Shown: positions 33,725 to 49,206, counted from the stretch's first letter. The stretch is DNA of 64,000 nucleotides from Epiperipatus broadwayi (GCA_028023455.1 JAQFVV010012477.1:1297501-1361500), one strand, 5' to 3'. Notes: generated from the sequence alone by a model not told the origin. A program made the numbers and translations.

Positions 33725-34931
33725 CACCTGTGTCTCTTGTTATGCAGTAGATAGGTTCCACATAAAACCTGCATTATAAAAATCACACAAAAATAGACTT
33801 AACTTACCTTGAAAAATGAGGGATACATTCCAAAATTTTCAGAAATCGTATAAAACCAAACAACAAGATAAAATTACTTTAAAATTCACATTAAAAAAAA
33901 ATAAGGAAATAAAGTATTACTAATAAAAAATTTCAAATATTTGAAAAAAATTGATATAAGACAAACTTTTTCTACTTTTTTTATTAACTAATTAATTTTA
34001 TTCAAAACAATATGTTTTTATGTATAATTTATTTTACATTTTTTCATACATATTTTAATCACTATTTGACAATATGCAATTCATTTATGAACTGGTAAGA
34101 CATCAGATTCATCACAAGAGGAAATACAATTAATGCCAACTTCAGTCTCATGCTGTGTTAGTAGTTTTCTGTCCACAAAAATAATAGGTAATTAAATTTT
34201 GAGACAATGATTTTATTAATTGTTTATGAATCTTTCAATATCCAGACTGCTATGTCTAGCTGTTAGAAAATGTACTTCCATGAATGCAACTATATATATA
34301 CAACACACTTCCACGAATGTGTTAATAATGACTAATGGTTAAATTTTCTTTTATACCCATATATACATGGAGAAACTTTTAGACAGAAAAAAGTTACAAG
34401 AAAAAATATTTAAAAACTCTTAAAGATACATTGTTTTTAGGTAGAAATTAAAAGTTCTTAAATATTTTTACTTGGAACTTTTTTCTGTCTAAAAGTTTCT
34501 CCATGTATTTATGTGAATAAAAAGATATAACATACACATACATAACACAGACATACAACTATTTAGCTCTCATTGGAATTTAGTTCATAATTTGTGTCAT
34601 TAACAAGAAAATGATTTTCCAATTGATTAGAAAGTTAAAGACTTTCTTGAATCATTTTTGCTGTGAAACAAACAGGTTCCACTTCTGTTTCATTGTCTTT
34701 TTCTAAATCTTCTATGGGATCTAAATTTATTTCCAAACCTTTTTCAACAGGCATTTAAAGTATGTAAATTTCATGCATGTATATAAAATGGGGAAATTGC
34801 AATTTTAAGTGAAATATGAACTTCTTTATCACATAAAAGAAAACTGCATAAAAAGATATTAAGAAGAAACATGAATTGCATAACTTCAAAATCGCATTTA
34901 AAAAAAATCCACACAAAAAGAGACCCAGGTG
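33725..34931. mobile_element. pogo/Tigger-like DNA element, copy 1 (TA target)
   Basis: Ends CACCTGTGTCTC and (inverse) CACCTGGGTCTC form the terminal inverted repeat, flanked by TA within TATA on both sides. Subterminal 'gtagataggttcc' and 'gcataacttcaaaatcgcat' recur, in the opposite orientation, in the copy at 53497-54499. Shared internal peptide remnants ('RKLLTQHETEVG' here, 'RKPLTQHRVKLA' there) hint at a shared coding ancestor, but no transposase catalytic motif is visible. TA duplication and the CGCG/GCGATTT-rich ends suggest the pogo/Tigger branch of Tc1/mariner; this class call is inference. Confidence 0.7.
34364..34507. repeat. Foldback MITE nested in Tigger-like copy 1
   Basis: A ~144-bp near-perfect hairpin. 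TACATGGAGAAACTTTTAGA at the left is mirrored by TCTAAAAGTTTCTCCATGTA at the right, with arms of ~60 bp meeting near 34430. It interrupts sequence that is contiguous in the second Tigger-like copy, so it inserted later. Confidence 0.8.
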
Positions 34932-37900
34932 TATAAATTAAATTCATTAAATTTAATAGTGAGTCAGGTAAAACTTACCTTGAAATTATTCATTACAGAA
35001 TTTTCAGAAATAGATATTTATGTCATGTTATTAAAATTTAATTTAATATTTTAATTTCTCAAATATAAATACATTGTATTTGCTTTTTCTTATTCAGATA
35101 TCACATTCACTTACTATTTCTTTTAATACATAATATTGTTATTATGTGCATTAAGTAACTTTTTACTAAATATTTGATCACATATGTTCATGAAACAATT
35201 TTCAGCTGATATAGCAATACACACTGCATTGTTAATGCACACTGATTTGATTGTTAGAAAGTTACATCTGGACATCTACTATAGAATATAACAATACAAT
35301 TAAATTCCAAAATTAATTTATTTTATAAAATAAATTTTACAGATTAAAATATAATCCTGATTTAAAAAATAAATATGTAATTAATTTAAAAATAACCAGC
35401 CACAATTAGATTGAAAAAGCATAAATTGAATGAAGAAATTGATTTTGAAACATAAACATCCAACTAGCTGCAAAATTTAATGTGCTAGAACCCATATGGC
35501 AGATTGAGAGTTGGCCTGGTTTGTTCTATAAGATGTTTTAGGAAATATCTATGCCCAAAGGATATATTTGGATAATGTTTTACTTTTTATTTATGTGTAG
35601 ATGTAGTGCATCAATGTAGCAATGATAGAGTTTTTATGCCTATATAAGAATTTAAATATGGGTTGTAGAAATTTGAAAGTTATTCCAATTCTAATTAGGA
35701 TTAGAATTTTCCTTTCAGAAAATGCCATGCAAATAACAATCCACTAATGATTAGTAAACAGGCAATTGGATTTTTTATAAAGTAGTTAAAAATATGTAAA
35801 AAAAAATTCTTATATCATCACTATCCAACAAATGGAGGTTTGAATCCTTTATACTTTCTATTAGAAAGTATTGGAAAATCTTTTGTTTTGCAATGGACGA
35901 TTTACAAGATATTTTATTTTCATCTTTATGTATGTGCATATGTATATCTATAGGATCTCCTATTGCAAGTTATTCCAGATACAGAAATAAAAAATGCAAA
36001 ACAAAGTGCATATTTAACCCTATAGTATCTTAAACACATTACTGTAATTATGATTGATTTCTAATTTAGTTTTTAAAAATCTGACAATCCAAGTGCTCCA
36101 AAACTTACATTTTTTTCTGAAATTGATGTTCAAAAACATTCACATCAAATTTGTAGTTATATGCTGTAATACCCAATGAGTAAGGAAATCAATTTCCCTG
36201 CATACTTTTATATTGTGACTCTATTTATTTTTCACATTTGCAAACGGTTTATAGTTTAAGATGTGATATGTTGGACTATTTCCATCATTTATGAGTGAAT
36301 GTTGAATGTACGGAAAATTTTAAACTTTATTTAAACTTTCCAAATACAAACAACTTGTTAGTAAGAACACACAAATAGACAATACAGATTAGTAATTACA
36401 CAACGTTTGGAGTAGTATTATTCTCCACTCTTCTTCAGGTGTTGTTGGCCTATATGCATAGTGACAATATTCACTTAGAAGTTGAACTCACACCTTTAGA
36501 TTCTTATATATCGAATTTTAAGGCAGTCTTTTTTATAGCTATAATATACATTTATAAATAAATATATTTATGTAAATAAATAATATATATGAAACATACC
36601 AACCCAATAATAATATCCTATTTTTTTATACTTACTAAAATATCATAAAATCTTTAGTGTAAATCAAATTAATATTTTTACATATTTATGCTAAATTAAA
36701 TGTGACTAAATATTTAATTCGAATTGTAATTAATTTTTAAATAATCAACATTAACTTTTTACATACAATCTATATCTTAAGATTTATTTAAAAGTTTATT
36801 ATTTATTGTTAATATTATTAAAATATGCCTATGCTAAAATATTTAAATAATTAAAATTTACTGATTTTCTAGTGTTAAAAAACAAAATGTAATAAAAGAG
36901 ATAGATATATTTTTATAACTCCTAATATTTTATTTCTATTATTTTTTAACTATTACTATTTTATTTAATGTCTTATTTTTTTATAATTTGAAAACAATTC
37001 ATATATACAAAAACTCTTAAATAAATATCATTTTTGTGCCTAAATCTTTATCAAAGTTTTCTATTCACCTATTCTTCTTTAATTTTTCTTTCTTCTTATT
37101 ATTATAATACATTACTTTTATACTACTATTTTCAAATTTATGTCCAGTTTTCATTAAGACATGTAAATATATAATGCTTATTATTTGATTTACTTTTTTA
37201 TTAATATCCAACTTTATTAAACTTTTCCATATACATTGAACTATTAAGAATAAGAAAGTTGTTACTATAAAGCAGAATAATGTAAAAAAACCAAATCTTT
37301 ATATTTGTTAATGACGTAAAAAAATATTATGCCAAGTGAACACTTGAATTTGAGAATTCAATTGAGAATGTTAGCCTATTTAAATATCTATGTAGAGTTA
37401 AAATAGACAATTTTTACTTAGATGTTGATGTGCATAATATATTTCAATTGTCTATATCTGTTTTTAATAATTTAATTGTAAGCTTCATCATAGTAAATTA
37501 TCTAAGGCAAGTAAACTATGCATATATGGTAATATTATTTTCCCTAATATATTAAATGAAAATGGAGGTTTGCACATCCAGTAAACACAATATAGATCAT
37601 TATAAAAAGTTTACTTAAGGATACTCTGTAATATTTAAAATAATGTAATGAGTTAGGTAATAAGACTAATCAATATATATACTTATAACCTGTTAAAGGA
37701 GATTCTAAAATCCACTATTTGATGCAATGTGCATGTGAAATAAATTAATAGTGCAGGTCTTTTTAAAATATTTTATAATGAACTAAAGCATGGTTTCATG
37801 GGAGATTTTGCCTAGCAGACAAAATGCATATTCTCTTTGAACTAAAATGGATAAACAACAAGGATAACTATTAAATACTATTTTAAAGAACGTATAATTT

Positions 37901-39754
37901 ATTGTCTTTAATTATTAATAGAATTTTGGAAAATTGCTTAGGGGATGCTCTTTATCATATTTATTAAACCATTTGCCCCTTCCTTTAAAATAATTTTGAA
38001 ATAACCTGTTTGGAAACTATATGGATTACATCAATACACGTTAATTTTTTATACAATATAAAGCTAAATCAATGTATAAATTTGCAGCTTTAGAGAAAAT
38101 ACTTAACTCTTAATAAAAATCAGTAGTTCAGTGTGAATTGTTATATATTAGCTAAGTCTTATAAATTGTTAAAATAGTCTGAACTGTGTAATAGAATAAA
38201 TTGTGTTTAAACAAAATGATTAGTAATCTACTGCCTTCAAAATTACATGATGCCCACCAATTATAAGAATATTAGTCTACAAATGTTTCTCTAAAGAATT
38301 AACCACTCTCTTTGCATAACACTGCAATTCAAAGTTAGTCCTATAATAATGGATTTGTGATTATGAATGCCATAATATGAAAATATGATAATCATCATAA
38401 ATTGATATTGAGTATGAATGTGATGTATGTGATTTACATTTTATATTGGCGTCAGGTTGTATTTAATTACTAACTTATACATTTCAGTAAATCCATTCAC
38501 GTTTATGTGATTTGACATTTTATTAGTCCTTGAATTAAAACTCTGATTAATAGGTAGATACACATTCTAAGTATATAACTAAATGATTAAGGAATATTTT
38601 TCTGTATAGTGCCTAGGAATAGTATATTTGAAAATGCTATACTATGCAATAAGTCTTATTTTATTTTTAGTAGAGGTATACTTCTAATTATTTAAATATT
38701 AAATGCAATATAAGAAGCATAGACAAACATTCTAGTAGAGGATATTAATATCATAATGAATGAAGCTATGTATTTTATGTAGCATTGGAAGTATTAAGTA
38801 AATAATTTTGCTTACTCCACAGAGTAAAAAAACTAGCCACATTTTGTAGAATGAGGTTGATAATCTATTAATTATTGTTACAAAGATAATTTAGAACATT
38901 AAGATACCTACATGTAAGTAAGTTTAGGTTTTGATGTAATACTGTTCAATCTTCTCCGAGGAAGTGTTACATCATTATCACACTTAAAAATATGCACATA
39001 ATCATAACTCAAGATTACAATATTCACAGAGAACCAACAATAATATTTATTAAAATTGTTATAAAATTTATTTTTAAATTATAATTTACTTATAATTTTA
39101 TTTTTTATATTCTTATAGATATACTAAAATAATCATTATAATTAAATATGTGTTTGTCATTAATGAAATCATCGTCTAGACATATTGTTGAAATAAACTG
39201 TCATACTTCCCAGTTTTTAAATTACATATTCATTTATTAAATTATATACACCATTTTTATTATTATTGCTATCATAAATACAAAGTAGTAAGGTAGGAAT
39301 AACTTAATACACTTTAAATCTAACGATTTTTAAAATTTTATGATCAAGATCGATGTAGTTAATAATTCTGGAAATTAATTACTTGAACATTGTATTTAAT
39401 TTAAAATTGAGAGTTAATTTTCTGGCCTTATTTACAAATACATATTAATTTGTACTCAAGTAGTTTTTTTATATAAGAGATATCATATTACATGTATTTG
39501 CGGATTCAGACAGATTATTACCATACATCTATAAGAATACCCTGAGAAATTTATTGTCATTAAATTTCAATACATTATAAATTCTGGAATAGTTATTATC
39601 ATTTATTTTACATGAAAAATAAATATGCATTCATTTTCTTTCATTTTTCACAAGTTCACAACCAATATTAAAAGTAGTCCACACAAAATGAACTCATCTC
39701 AACCGGTCATCATTTGTTCCAACCTGATTGCAATTTGAACTTTCAGTAACCACA
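34932..39754. other. ~4.8 kb AT-rich DNA without recognisable genes
   Basis: No transposon protein motif, long frame or repeat with definable ends was seen on either strand. Very A+T-rich blocks occur at 36540-37300 and 38990-39300. Confidence 0.5.
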
Positions 39755-39840
39755 TATAATCAGTGAACACTTAGACAATCCCAATATCAATAACAATCAA
39801 CAATCTCAAACTGTTGTGAAGGCAAATTCCTTTTAACAAT
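39755..39840. repeat. Half-copy of the 45634-45806 foldback
   Basis: 'cagtgaacacttagacaatcccaatat', 'ataacaatcaacaatct' and 'aaactgttgtgaaggcaa' match one arm of the foldback at 45634-45806. The inverted partner arm is absent. Confidence 0.7.
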
Positions 39841-40164
39841 AAAAGCGTGTGTGTGTGAAAATTTTGATAATTCAGATTAAATGGAACTAAACTAGAAGTA
39901 ATTGGTACTTCTAATGAGTTATATAATGTAAATAGACTATCTAAAATATACATGGTACCAGTGATTTTACCTGTTTCTTAGCATTTGTTTGTGTATATGC
40001 ATAGTTTATTTAAATAATTTTAAATAAGGGAATGAATTTGCTCTATTGATTTTATTTATGTATAGAATAAAAGATGAGAATCATCATTTATATATTCAGA
40101 AGATAAAAGCCAAGTTTAAACAACTTCTAAATATAAAATGAAAATCCATTTTTAATATCTGTAA

Positions 40165-40445
40165 ATAATAAATAACTCAGATTATATGTAACTGAACTGG
40201 AAGAAACTAACCCTTCCTATGAGTTATATAACATTTAAACAAAAGCTCAACCCTCTGATTGAATTTATTCTCTTATTTAAAATTACATAAATAAATTAAG
40301 CACACACAATAATAATTTCTAAGATACAAGAAGTATCACTAGAATCGTGTTTTTTTAATTGTTTTTTTTTTGTTTTTTGTTATTTATCTCATTGGAAGGT
40401 TTAGTTTCTTTCTGATCAGTTACAGTTAATCTGGGTTATTTTTAT
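40165..40445. repeat. Imperfect inverted repeat, ~65-bp arms
   Basis: Left arm 40168-40230 (ataactcagattatatgtaactg, then gaagaaactaacccttcc) is mirrored at 40378-40442 (ggaaggtttagtttctttc, then cagttacagttaatctgggttat). Related fragments occur at 39860-39930 and 40660-40695. It is probably an old foldback element. Confidence 0.6.
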
Positions 40446-41801
40446 TTCATATTTTAAAGAAGTTTAAACTAAATATTGGCTTTCATCCTCTGAATATTTA
40501 AATGGTAATTCTTATCATTTATTCTATAAATATATACAATAAATAGATCAAATTAATTTCCTTATTTAAAATTATGTAAATAAAATAAACGTATTTAAAA
40601 ATAAATGCTATAAGACTGGTGGTATCACTGTCAGTATCTGTCTTTTGGTTAGTTATTTTATGTTATATAACTCACTGGAAACATCAGTTACTTCATGTTT
40701 GATTACATATATATGTGTATGTAAATAATTTAAATAATAAATGTTAATAATCATTGAGACATACCTCTGCTAATCATTTGACAATACAATAATAAAAACG
40801 TTGTGACCCCTTTCACATTTAGTCATCTTTATATATTAAGAAGATAATCTAAAATAGCTACGTCACAAAGTATGACAATAAATAAATTCATTTTTTTATT
40901 TTGAACTATTTATTAAACAGACTGACTTTTACTTAACAAAGTAAAAAAAAAAATATTTTCTTAAACTTTGTAGTAAACATTTAGAATATCAATATGTAGA
41001 GAAATCAATCACAAGCCAAATATATATAATAATAAATAGAATGTTTAAGTAGTAAATGATGTTATAGTAAATGATACATATTTCTCTGCTAGTAATCTGA
41101 CAATATAATATTTATTGCTTTAATGTTTATTACAAAGCTTAAGTAAGAAGGAATTTCTTTACTTTTTTTAAATAAAAGTCTTTTTTCATAAATAATAATA
41201 AAAAAATAGATTGACTTATTTTCACATCTTCTGCTGTATTTGTTCAAAACAATTTCTCTATATAAAGAAAACTAAATTTGAAAATGGTTATCACTTTCTT
41301 CTTATCATAATGACAAATTATTAGCATATATGTGTCTCAGTTGCTAAATCAGCATTTAGTATTTAAACAATCTATTTAATGTTGTATATTTTCACTTTAT
41401 GACTGTTTCATTGTGTATAAAAGCATTTAAATGATATTTAAGTGTTTAATATAAAGTTTAAAATAAGAAGAAATATCATTATTTTGTTAGGTTAAATTTA
41501 ATATCTTTAATAATTTACTCACATTTAATTATTGACAGGGTTTATTTTCATACTTTGTGATAATTTTGTTCAAGACAATGTTTTTAATATAGAAAGAGAA
41601 AAATATTTTCAAATGGTTATGACTATTATAGGTATATCTAATTAATATAACAATATTTACTATCTAAATTAACTATTTAATGTTATGGGTGTATATATAC
41701 ATACATATATATGCATATATTACAAATAAAATGTTCCATAGCTGACAAAACTAATAGTAATAACAATAAAACTAATAAATATAAAAGAAATTAATTATTA
41801 C

Positions 41802-41954
41802 ATAGTCTTTGAATCTGCAGAAGTACGTTTGATTAATTCCTTAACCCTCCTTATCTGCAGAAGAACTTTCAGTTAATTCCTTAACACTCCTTAGCTGCCA
41901 GTTGAGGAGGGTTAAGGAATTAACCAAAAGTATTTCTGCAGGTTGAAAGACTAT
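41802..41954. repeat. Foldback MITE with ~50-bp arms
   Basis: ATAGTCTTTGAATCTGCAGA at the left is mirrored by TCTGCAGGTTGAAAGACTAT at the right. Inner arm sequence is 'ttaattccttaaccctcc' and 'ggagggttaaggaattaa'. A second partial copy of the arm (ctgcagaagaactttcagttaattccttaacactcc) lies in the loop. Confidence 0.85.
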
Positions 41955-44900
41955 ATAATAGTTAAATACCATTATATTTATTCATTTTATTGTTGTATGT
42001 ATATATAAAGTAGTTTTAGGTTAAAGTCATGTATTATTTTGTATTATGTATCAGTTGCAAATCAAAATACATAACTGACCACAAGAATAGTTAAATGCTA
42101 ACTACTTTTGGGGTAACAGTTTAAATAAATGAAAAAAGAGTAGACAAGTAAATTTTAAAAAAAGGAAAATGTTTCTTATAGTTTATATATTTACATTTTC
42201 TTGTATTTTTTTTTAAATTTAGAATTCAAAGTTTAAAATCAGATTTTTTTTTTCAAAAAGAAAAAGATGTAAGTTTTATTTTGTTAAAATTTTAAGTTTA
42301 TAAAAAAAAAAAAACATTCTGTATTATTTTGTTAAAAATAATTTAAAAATGATTTGATATATGATAAATATGATTTATTTTTAAATGATGACAATTTAAA
42401 TACAAAGTGTAATTTAAATTTTTGTTAAAAGCCTGCAATTTTCCCAACATCTTGAGACTGTTTTTAGTTTTATAGTCACCTGTAGCTGCTTTTAAAAAAT
42501 TTTTAAGTTTATTTTTATTTAGCAGCAAAGTTATGAACAAAAATAAATATAAGTTGATCGTGATGATGTGTGTGGCTATGTCTTAATGAGGATGTACAAT
42601 TTTCCTGGATACAATGTAGCTGTATTAATTATTTATTCAAAGCCTGATATATGATCAAACTTGAATTGCCATTTCCGAGTTGTGCCTAGTCTACATTAAA
42701 AATTATGCTTAAACATAAATGTTAAATAAAAGTCCTCTCTCATGACATTTTGTATCTTTAGTGTGGGGATGAAATATGATTTAAATAATTTAAAATTATA
42801 AGCACTAAAGAAGTTGAAAAATTAGTGTTTCTAAGTTTTCAAGCATGGATTTATAGTGTCTTAAATGCTTCAATAGACTTTATAATATAATGACAAACAA
42901 ATGTTAAAAGTGATAAACTTAACAAAAGAGTGATTTTAAATACTTGAATAAAACTTTTGTTTTAAGTGCCATCATCTAAAAGATAGTAATATTTTCTATT
43001 TATTATTTATTTATATTTTATAACTTAATGGATATATATAGATATATATTATATATGTCTTATTGTAAAATATTTTGTTTTGTTTATTTATTAATATAGT
43101 CTACTGTCCCTCTTATCATAAATTCTTACTATTTAAATATAAAAAATATTTTTAAATAGCTAGTAAGAGAAGTGTTCATATTATGCTACATTAGTGAGAG
43201 TTTAGTTTAATAATGCTGATGGTATAGAAAATTCTCCTATGAAATTTTCAATATTGTAGCACCCTGCTTTTAACCCTAATATAAATTTATAAATTCATAG
43301 AGCATCTAATACCATTTAAGTTAATTATAAGTGATTTAATGGTCTGGAAAGGTAACCATTGTCTATAATATTTCATGAATATAGTTAAATGTCCAATAGT
43401 ATAATTTATAATTAAATTAAATTTTACCTCATACCATGCTTCATATCTGTTGTTTTGATAAAATGTGAAATTGTAAAATTTATTTTTATTATTAAGTATT
43501 AAATTTTCACATCTATAAAATTATTATAATTCATGATTAATTTTGATAATCTCTCATTATCCAAACAGGTGAATCAATCGAATTGGCACCTACTGTGGAG
43601 CTTGAGAATGACCTTGGCTATTAAATAAAAATAATAATGAATAAATAGAGACTAATAATTTGGTCAGAAATATGGAAACAGAGAAGATGTTAACAGTTAA
43701 AACAATAATGAAATTTATTTTTATAATATTTGTAGAATTTTAATGTTAAGAGAAAATATAAGCAAATAATATAAATTAAATGTGTGTATAAGTTTGGAAA
43801 ACTAGTAAAATGGCAGGTAATAAAATAGTCAAGTAGATAGTGAATAGGACTATGGAAAGAAAAGGAAAAAGGTTGCACCAATTCATTGAATAAAAAAATT
43901 AAGCACAAATAAATTTTTAAAATAGTGCTATTAAAAAAACAATATATTATAGAAAAATATTATCATAATTAGATGCTTACTACATTGAGAACAAAAATGC
44001 AGACTCCAGAAAAAGGGTTACAAATCATTTCTAGTTAGGAACAAAGTGAAGATTGAGTAGAATTCTCAAATGAAGATCAGCTTATGACAATGATGTGCAA
44101 AATATTATAAAGGATGTGCATAATACTTAAAAATCAAAGAGAGTTAAACATAATACATGGTAGAATATTTGATAATTATAAAAAGGAAATAGTAGAACCA
44201 GAAAACTAATATAAAATTGGACAAGAAAGTAAAATAGTGCTATTGCAAGAGGTATTAGAAAAGATAGAAACTGAAAATCATAGAGCATTAGAATAAGATC
44301 TATTAGCAATTACTACTATTATTGAAATGTTTGAAAAAAACATAAATATAATGTTATAATAATGTAGTAGAATTAAAGTATATAAAGGAGCATCAGAGAT
44401 TAAATGCAAAGCTTCCAAATGTTGAACAGTTACAACAAAGTGAGGAAGTAAAGACTCAAGATAGTCAAAAAGCATAACTAAATTATGGTTGGACAATAAA
44501 ATTATTTGAAAAAAAAAAAAGAAAAATTTGGTGTGTGAATTTTATAATAATATAGAAGGAATAGAAAAACTAAAAATCCAAGTAATTAATAGTACATGAG
44601 TAGCACAAATTTATACAAAAATACATTGTAAAGTAAGGGAAAGGTTGAAAGTAAAGATTAAAAGAGTCACTGCTATAATGGTAAAAAATGGAATAAAACC
44701 TCTAAAAAACAAATTAATTATCTATTCCAATGGAGAATTAACAGTAACAGTCACCATGTGATAGATGGTAGTATAAATAAATTATTTTGTTATTCCACTG
44801 AAAATGCTGACAGTAGTTGAAAAATACATAAAGTGGTAGGTTAATCCCAGTTTAATACTAATATAAATTTGGATGGCCTTATCTACTCAAGATTCAGAAT

Positions 44901-45633
44901 CTGATTAATGAATTAATGAGTTTATGTGTGAATGAAAAATAAAAATATAATTATATGGAATGTTTTTATGGTTAATGTGATGTAAATAAAATACTTTGGG
45001 GGTTAACCCTGTATTATTTCATATACTGTGACAACAATATAATGTTATTAATCTCTATGAGAAGAAAATGCCTTTTGTTTAAAAGCTTTTGAAAGATCTT
45101 GCATGAAAAAAGTATCTTATTACTATTTGAAATCTAATGTTTTTTAAATAATTTAACCTTAAAATGGCAGATGCTATTTCATCAAAACATTGAAAAATAA
45201 CATGAAATAATATACAGTCTAACCAATAACTACTTTATTTATTATAAAAACATTATATATATAGTAAACTTATAAATAAATATTAGAATAAAAAGTAATT
45301 AAAATTTGTTAAAAAGAACAGGAGTGCTTTCAACTATCCTTGTAGTCTTTGTCAACAGACATTGATTTGTAGTATTATCAATATATATATAGTACAATAT
45401 ATTTAATGGATGTTAAGATAAAAATATGTTTGAGTTATTCATTTATAATTACTTAATTAGAAAGCACTTTAATTAAAACAGCAGGTAATGAAAACTAACT
45501 GTCACAGCTAAGAGTGAAAGAAATAACTGTCAGACTAATTGCATTGTATGTACATATAAAAGTGTAATATATAAGTGTAATAATGCGCAAGGATAAATGG
45601 GTTTACAAGTGAAATTAAAAATCAGTCAACCCT
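41955..45633. other. No supported gene; possible decayed coding DNA on + at 43980-44780
   Basis: Plus-strand translation at about 43980-44780 is rich in E, K, I and Q with several stops and no motif that I recognise, reminiscent of a decayed coiled coil. Minus frames at 43690-44496 are its shadows. A small hairpin built on 'tatttaaatataaaaaatatttttaaata' lies near 43131-43160. Otherwise AT-rich. Confidence 0.3.
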
Positions 45634-45806
45634 TAGACAATCTCAATATAGATAACAATCAACAATCTTAAACTGTTGTCAAGGCAACCTCATTCTAGCA
45701 ATAAAGGGGGAATCTTTTATAATAAAAGGAAGTTGCCTTTTACAACAGTTAGAAACTGATGATTTTAATTTATATTGGGATCGTCTAAGTGTTCACTGGT
45801 TTCTAA
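45634..45806. repeat. Foldback element abutting the GATA array
   Basis: Left arm 'cttagacaatctcaatata' then 'aaactgttgtcaaggcaac'; right arm (inverse) 'cttagacgatcccaatata' then 'aactgttgtaaaaggcaac'. Arms are ~70 bp. A half-copy exists at 39755. The GATA array begins a few bases after its right end. Confidence 0.8.
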
Positions 45807-45812
45807 TGTTAT

Positions 45813-46485
<673 letters not shown>

Positions 46486-46632
46486 ATTAGAAGAGATTTT
46501 TATCTCAGATTTTCAAGCTCCTTACATATATTCACTCCAGCTTATACAACCAATACACATGACTACAAACATGTGAAAAAAAAGCTCTTCAATATACAAA
46601 TTTTTGCTGAATCAGTACTTATTGGTTGGTCA

Positions 46633-46706
46633 AGATCATCATCTCCTACACACATATATATAATCAGTGCTCAGCACTGATTTATATGTGTGGGAGATGA
46701 TGATCT
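46633..46706. repeat. 74-bp near-perfect hairpin
   Basis: AGATCATCATCTCC with ACACACATA and ATCAGTGCT is mirrored by AGCACTGAT with TATGTGTGGGAGATGATGATCT. The loop is only a few bases. The sharp ends suggest a very small foldback or a palindromic duplication. Confidence 0.85.
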
Positions 46707-46932
46707 AGACAAACTGATGAGTGCAGGTTCAGCACAATTTATGTATATTGGAGTTCATTTATCTTTGATACAAAATTGTGTTATATGTATCAGTTGCATA
46801 AGATGGAGTGAATAACTGTAAGGATTTTGAAAGTCTCAATTCAAATCTTATCTAATTACATTAAGCTCAGTGTAGACAATATATTTGTATTTAAATTACA
46901 CACACACCACACACACATATATATATATATAT

Positions 46933-49206
46933 TGTAACTGACAAAATAAATGTCACATGCAAATCACCCAAAAACAATTTGTATGAAATGTCTCCTGTTA
47001 GATATCATAAAATATACAATCTTTTTTTTATTGTCTCTAAGATCAACTAGATACATGAGACTCTATCATACATTAGTTAACTTATTGATAGCAAAATAAT
47101 TACAAATGCTAAAGAGAAATGAGAAATTGCAATTTACTCATGTATATACATTTTTACATCACACATAATAACATAAGAGGCCATAATCCCTGGGAAATAG
47201 TAGTTTGTTATTTCTCTTTTATTGGTGCCTTAATTTATATATTTATTTTACTGTTCTCCTAATTTTTAAAGTATATTAATACAATTAGCTATATATGGAT
47301 TCTATTATTGAGTTTATGGACAAGTAATATATGATACATTTTTAATTGTTTCTGAATAGATCTAAAGTTGTTGCATAGACTGACCAGCATAACTATTTAT
47401 TATTACAGTTTTAAGATTTAATAAACCTACAATTTGAGGATACACTATATTCATTAACTACAATAAATCATTTCATAAACTATTTAAAGAACTGAACTAC
47501 TATAAATACGTTTGGGTTGCAATGTTAGTAATTAACTAAATGTGTAAGTGAATGTAAGCAACATGAAAACAACATCTGCATTGCATACTTTATGATTAAA
47601 TCAATGCATGTGAGTGATGAGTGATGAATACAATATGTGATAGGAATGTGCTTCTATCACATACTGCTGTCAGAGGTGCTAAGCATAAGAGGGACCGACA
47701 ATCACAAATAATATCAATCTAGACATATATACAAATAAAGCATATAAAATACAGTAGGAATCTCCATCTACTGCACTAAGTAAAATAAGAAATGCAAGTT
47801 ACCACTATTGCAAATGGTATCACTATTATTTATAAATAAATAAACCATGTAATGAATATAATATAGAGATAAAACAATCTGAAATAAAGTTATATCATCT
47901 CAATTTCATCATTACATTCAATTATTCTTTTCAAAAACTGTAAAGTAGTTTTCTTAAAACTGTAAACTATTAAAATATTAATAAAAAAACAATCTTAATT
48001 TATTCTTTCCAGTCTGTTTTGTATCCTATTCAGGGATCTATTTAACAATGTTTCATATTTACAGGTGGTAAAATTGGCTGCTTTTAAATTAAGTTTTTAT
48101 AAGCATGACCAAATATGGCAATAAAAAACTAATTTCTTTAACTAAAAATTCATTCTGTTCTTATATTTATACTGAACGAATTGTGACATCATGAAATAAG
48201 ACAAAATAGCAATCCCTTGTCATATTAGTTTATAAACAGATTTACAAAATCAATTATAACAATAATTTATAAAATGCTTTTAAGATAATGAAGATAAATC
48301 CTTTTCATCATGAAGATTTCTAGTTTGGACTTCAGGTATTGTATATTTTCAGCAGACTTTGTTCATTCAACAATAGCTAGGGCAGCAGTAGGTTTCAATG
48401 ATACTGATTTTAATTTTACAGGCACATTGGATGGTAGATTAATTGTTAATGGACAGATGGTTTTTCTCCAAGCAGTAGACATGTGAATTTTAGGCATATA
48501 ATGGACACAATGCTCTTTAAGATGTTTGTATATTAGCAGAAGGTTGCTTTCCATATTCTTTATGGAATTTTGGACTATACTTTGACAGGTGGCCAAAGCA
48601 AAGCATATAGTGACTTCTCTACCCCTGCATGATATTTTAACACCATCAAAATAAATATAATGTATTCACAATCAAGGACTAGCAGCAGCATAACATTCTA
48701 TTGAAACAATTCAGTAATAAGCAATGGACAATATTAATCACAAAGATTTACAATCCCTACTTAGAGTTCTTAGAGTTTTCTTATCAACAAAATCAGATCT
48801 ATCAGTGATCATTCCAATCCATTAATATATTAGTCTTAGATAACTCTTAAATTTTGTTTGGCTCACGTCTTATTTGTTCAATCCTGACATTTACATTTTT
48901 TTTTCTTTTAAAGGGATTACCAGTCTAAATTACTTCATATATATATATATCCTTAATTAATCGATCTGTTTATAAGAATTTTAATTACATTTTCTAAGAT
49001 AATGTTATTTCAACTATATAGTTGTTAATAAACAACTCATAATATTTTAACATACTTTTAAAATAATTTTATAATTAATAATACCATATGTCTGTGCATA
49101 CATATATATATATATATTTATTAAAACTGTTGAAAACCATTACTTTTAAAAATTTCTTTGAATTTTTAAATTAAACAGACATGAACCATGTATAAATATC
49201 ACCTCA
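46933..49206 (-). repeat. 3' LTR of element B (~2.27 kb)
   Basis: Runs from TGTAAC to 'tcacctca' on the plus strand. It aligns over its length with 53284-56479: shared blocks include 'catgagactctat', 'aacttattgatagcaaaataat', 'acagttttaaga', 'ctgttttgtatcctattcaggga' and 'aatcccttgtcata'. Frames inside (for example 48363-48596 minus) have no known motif. Confidence 0.85.
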
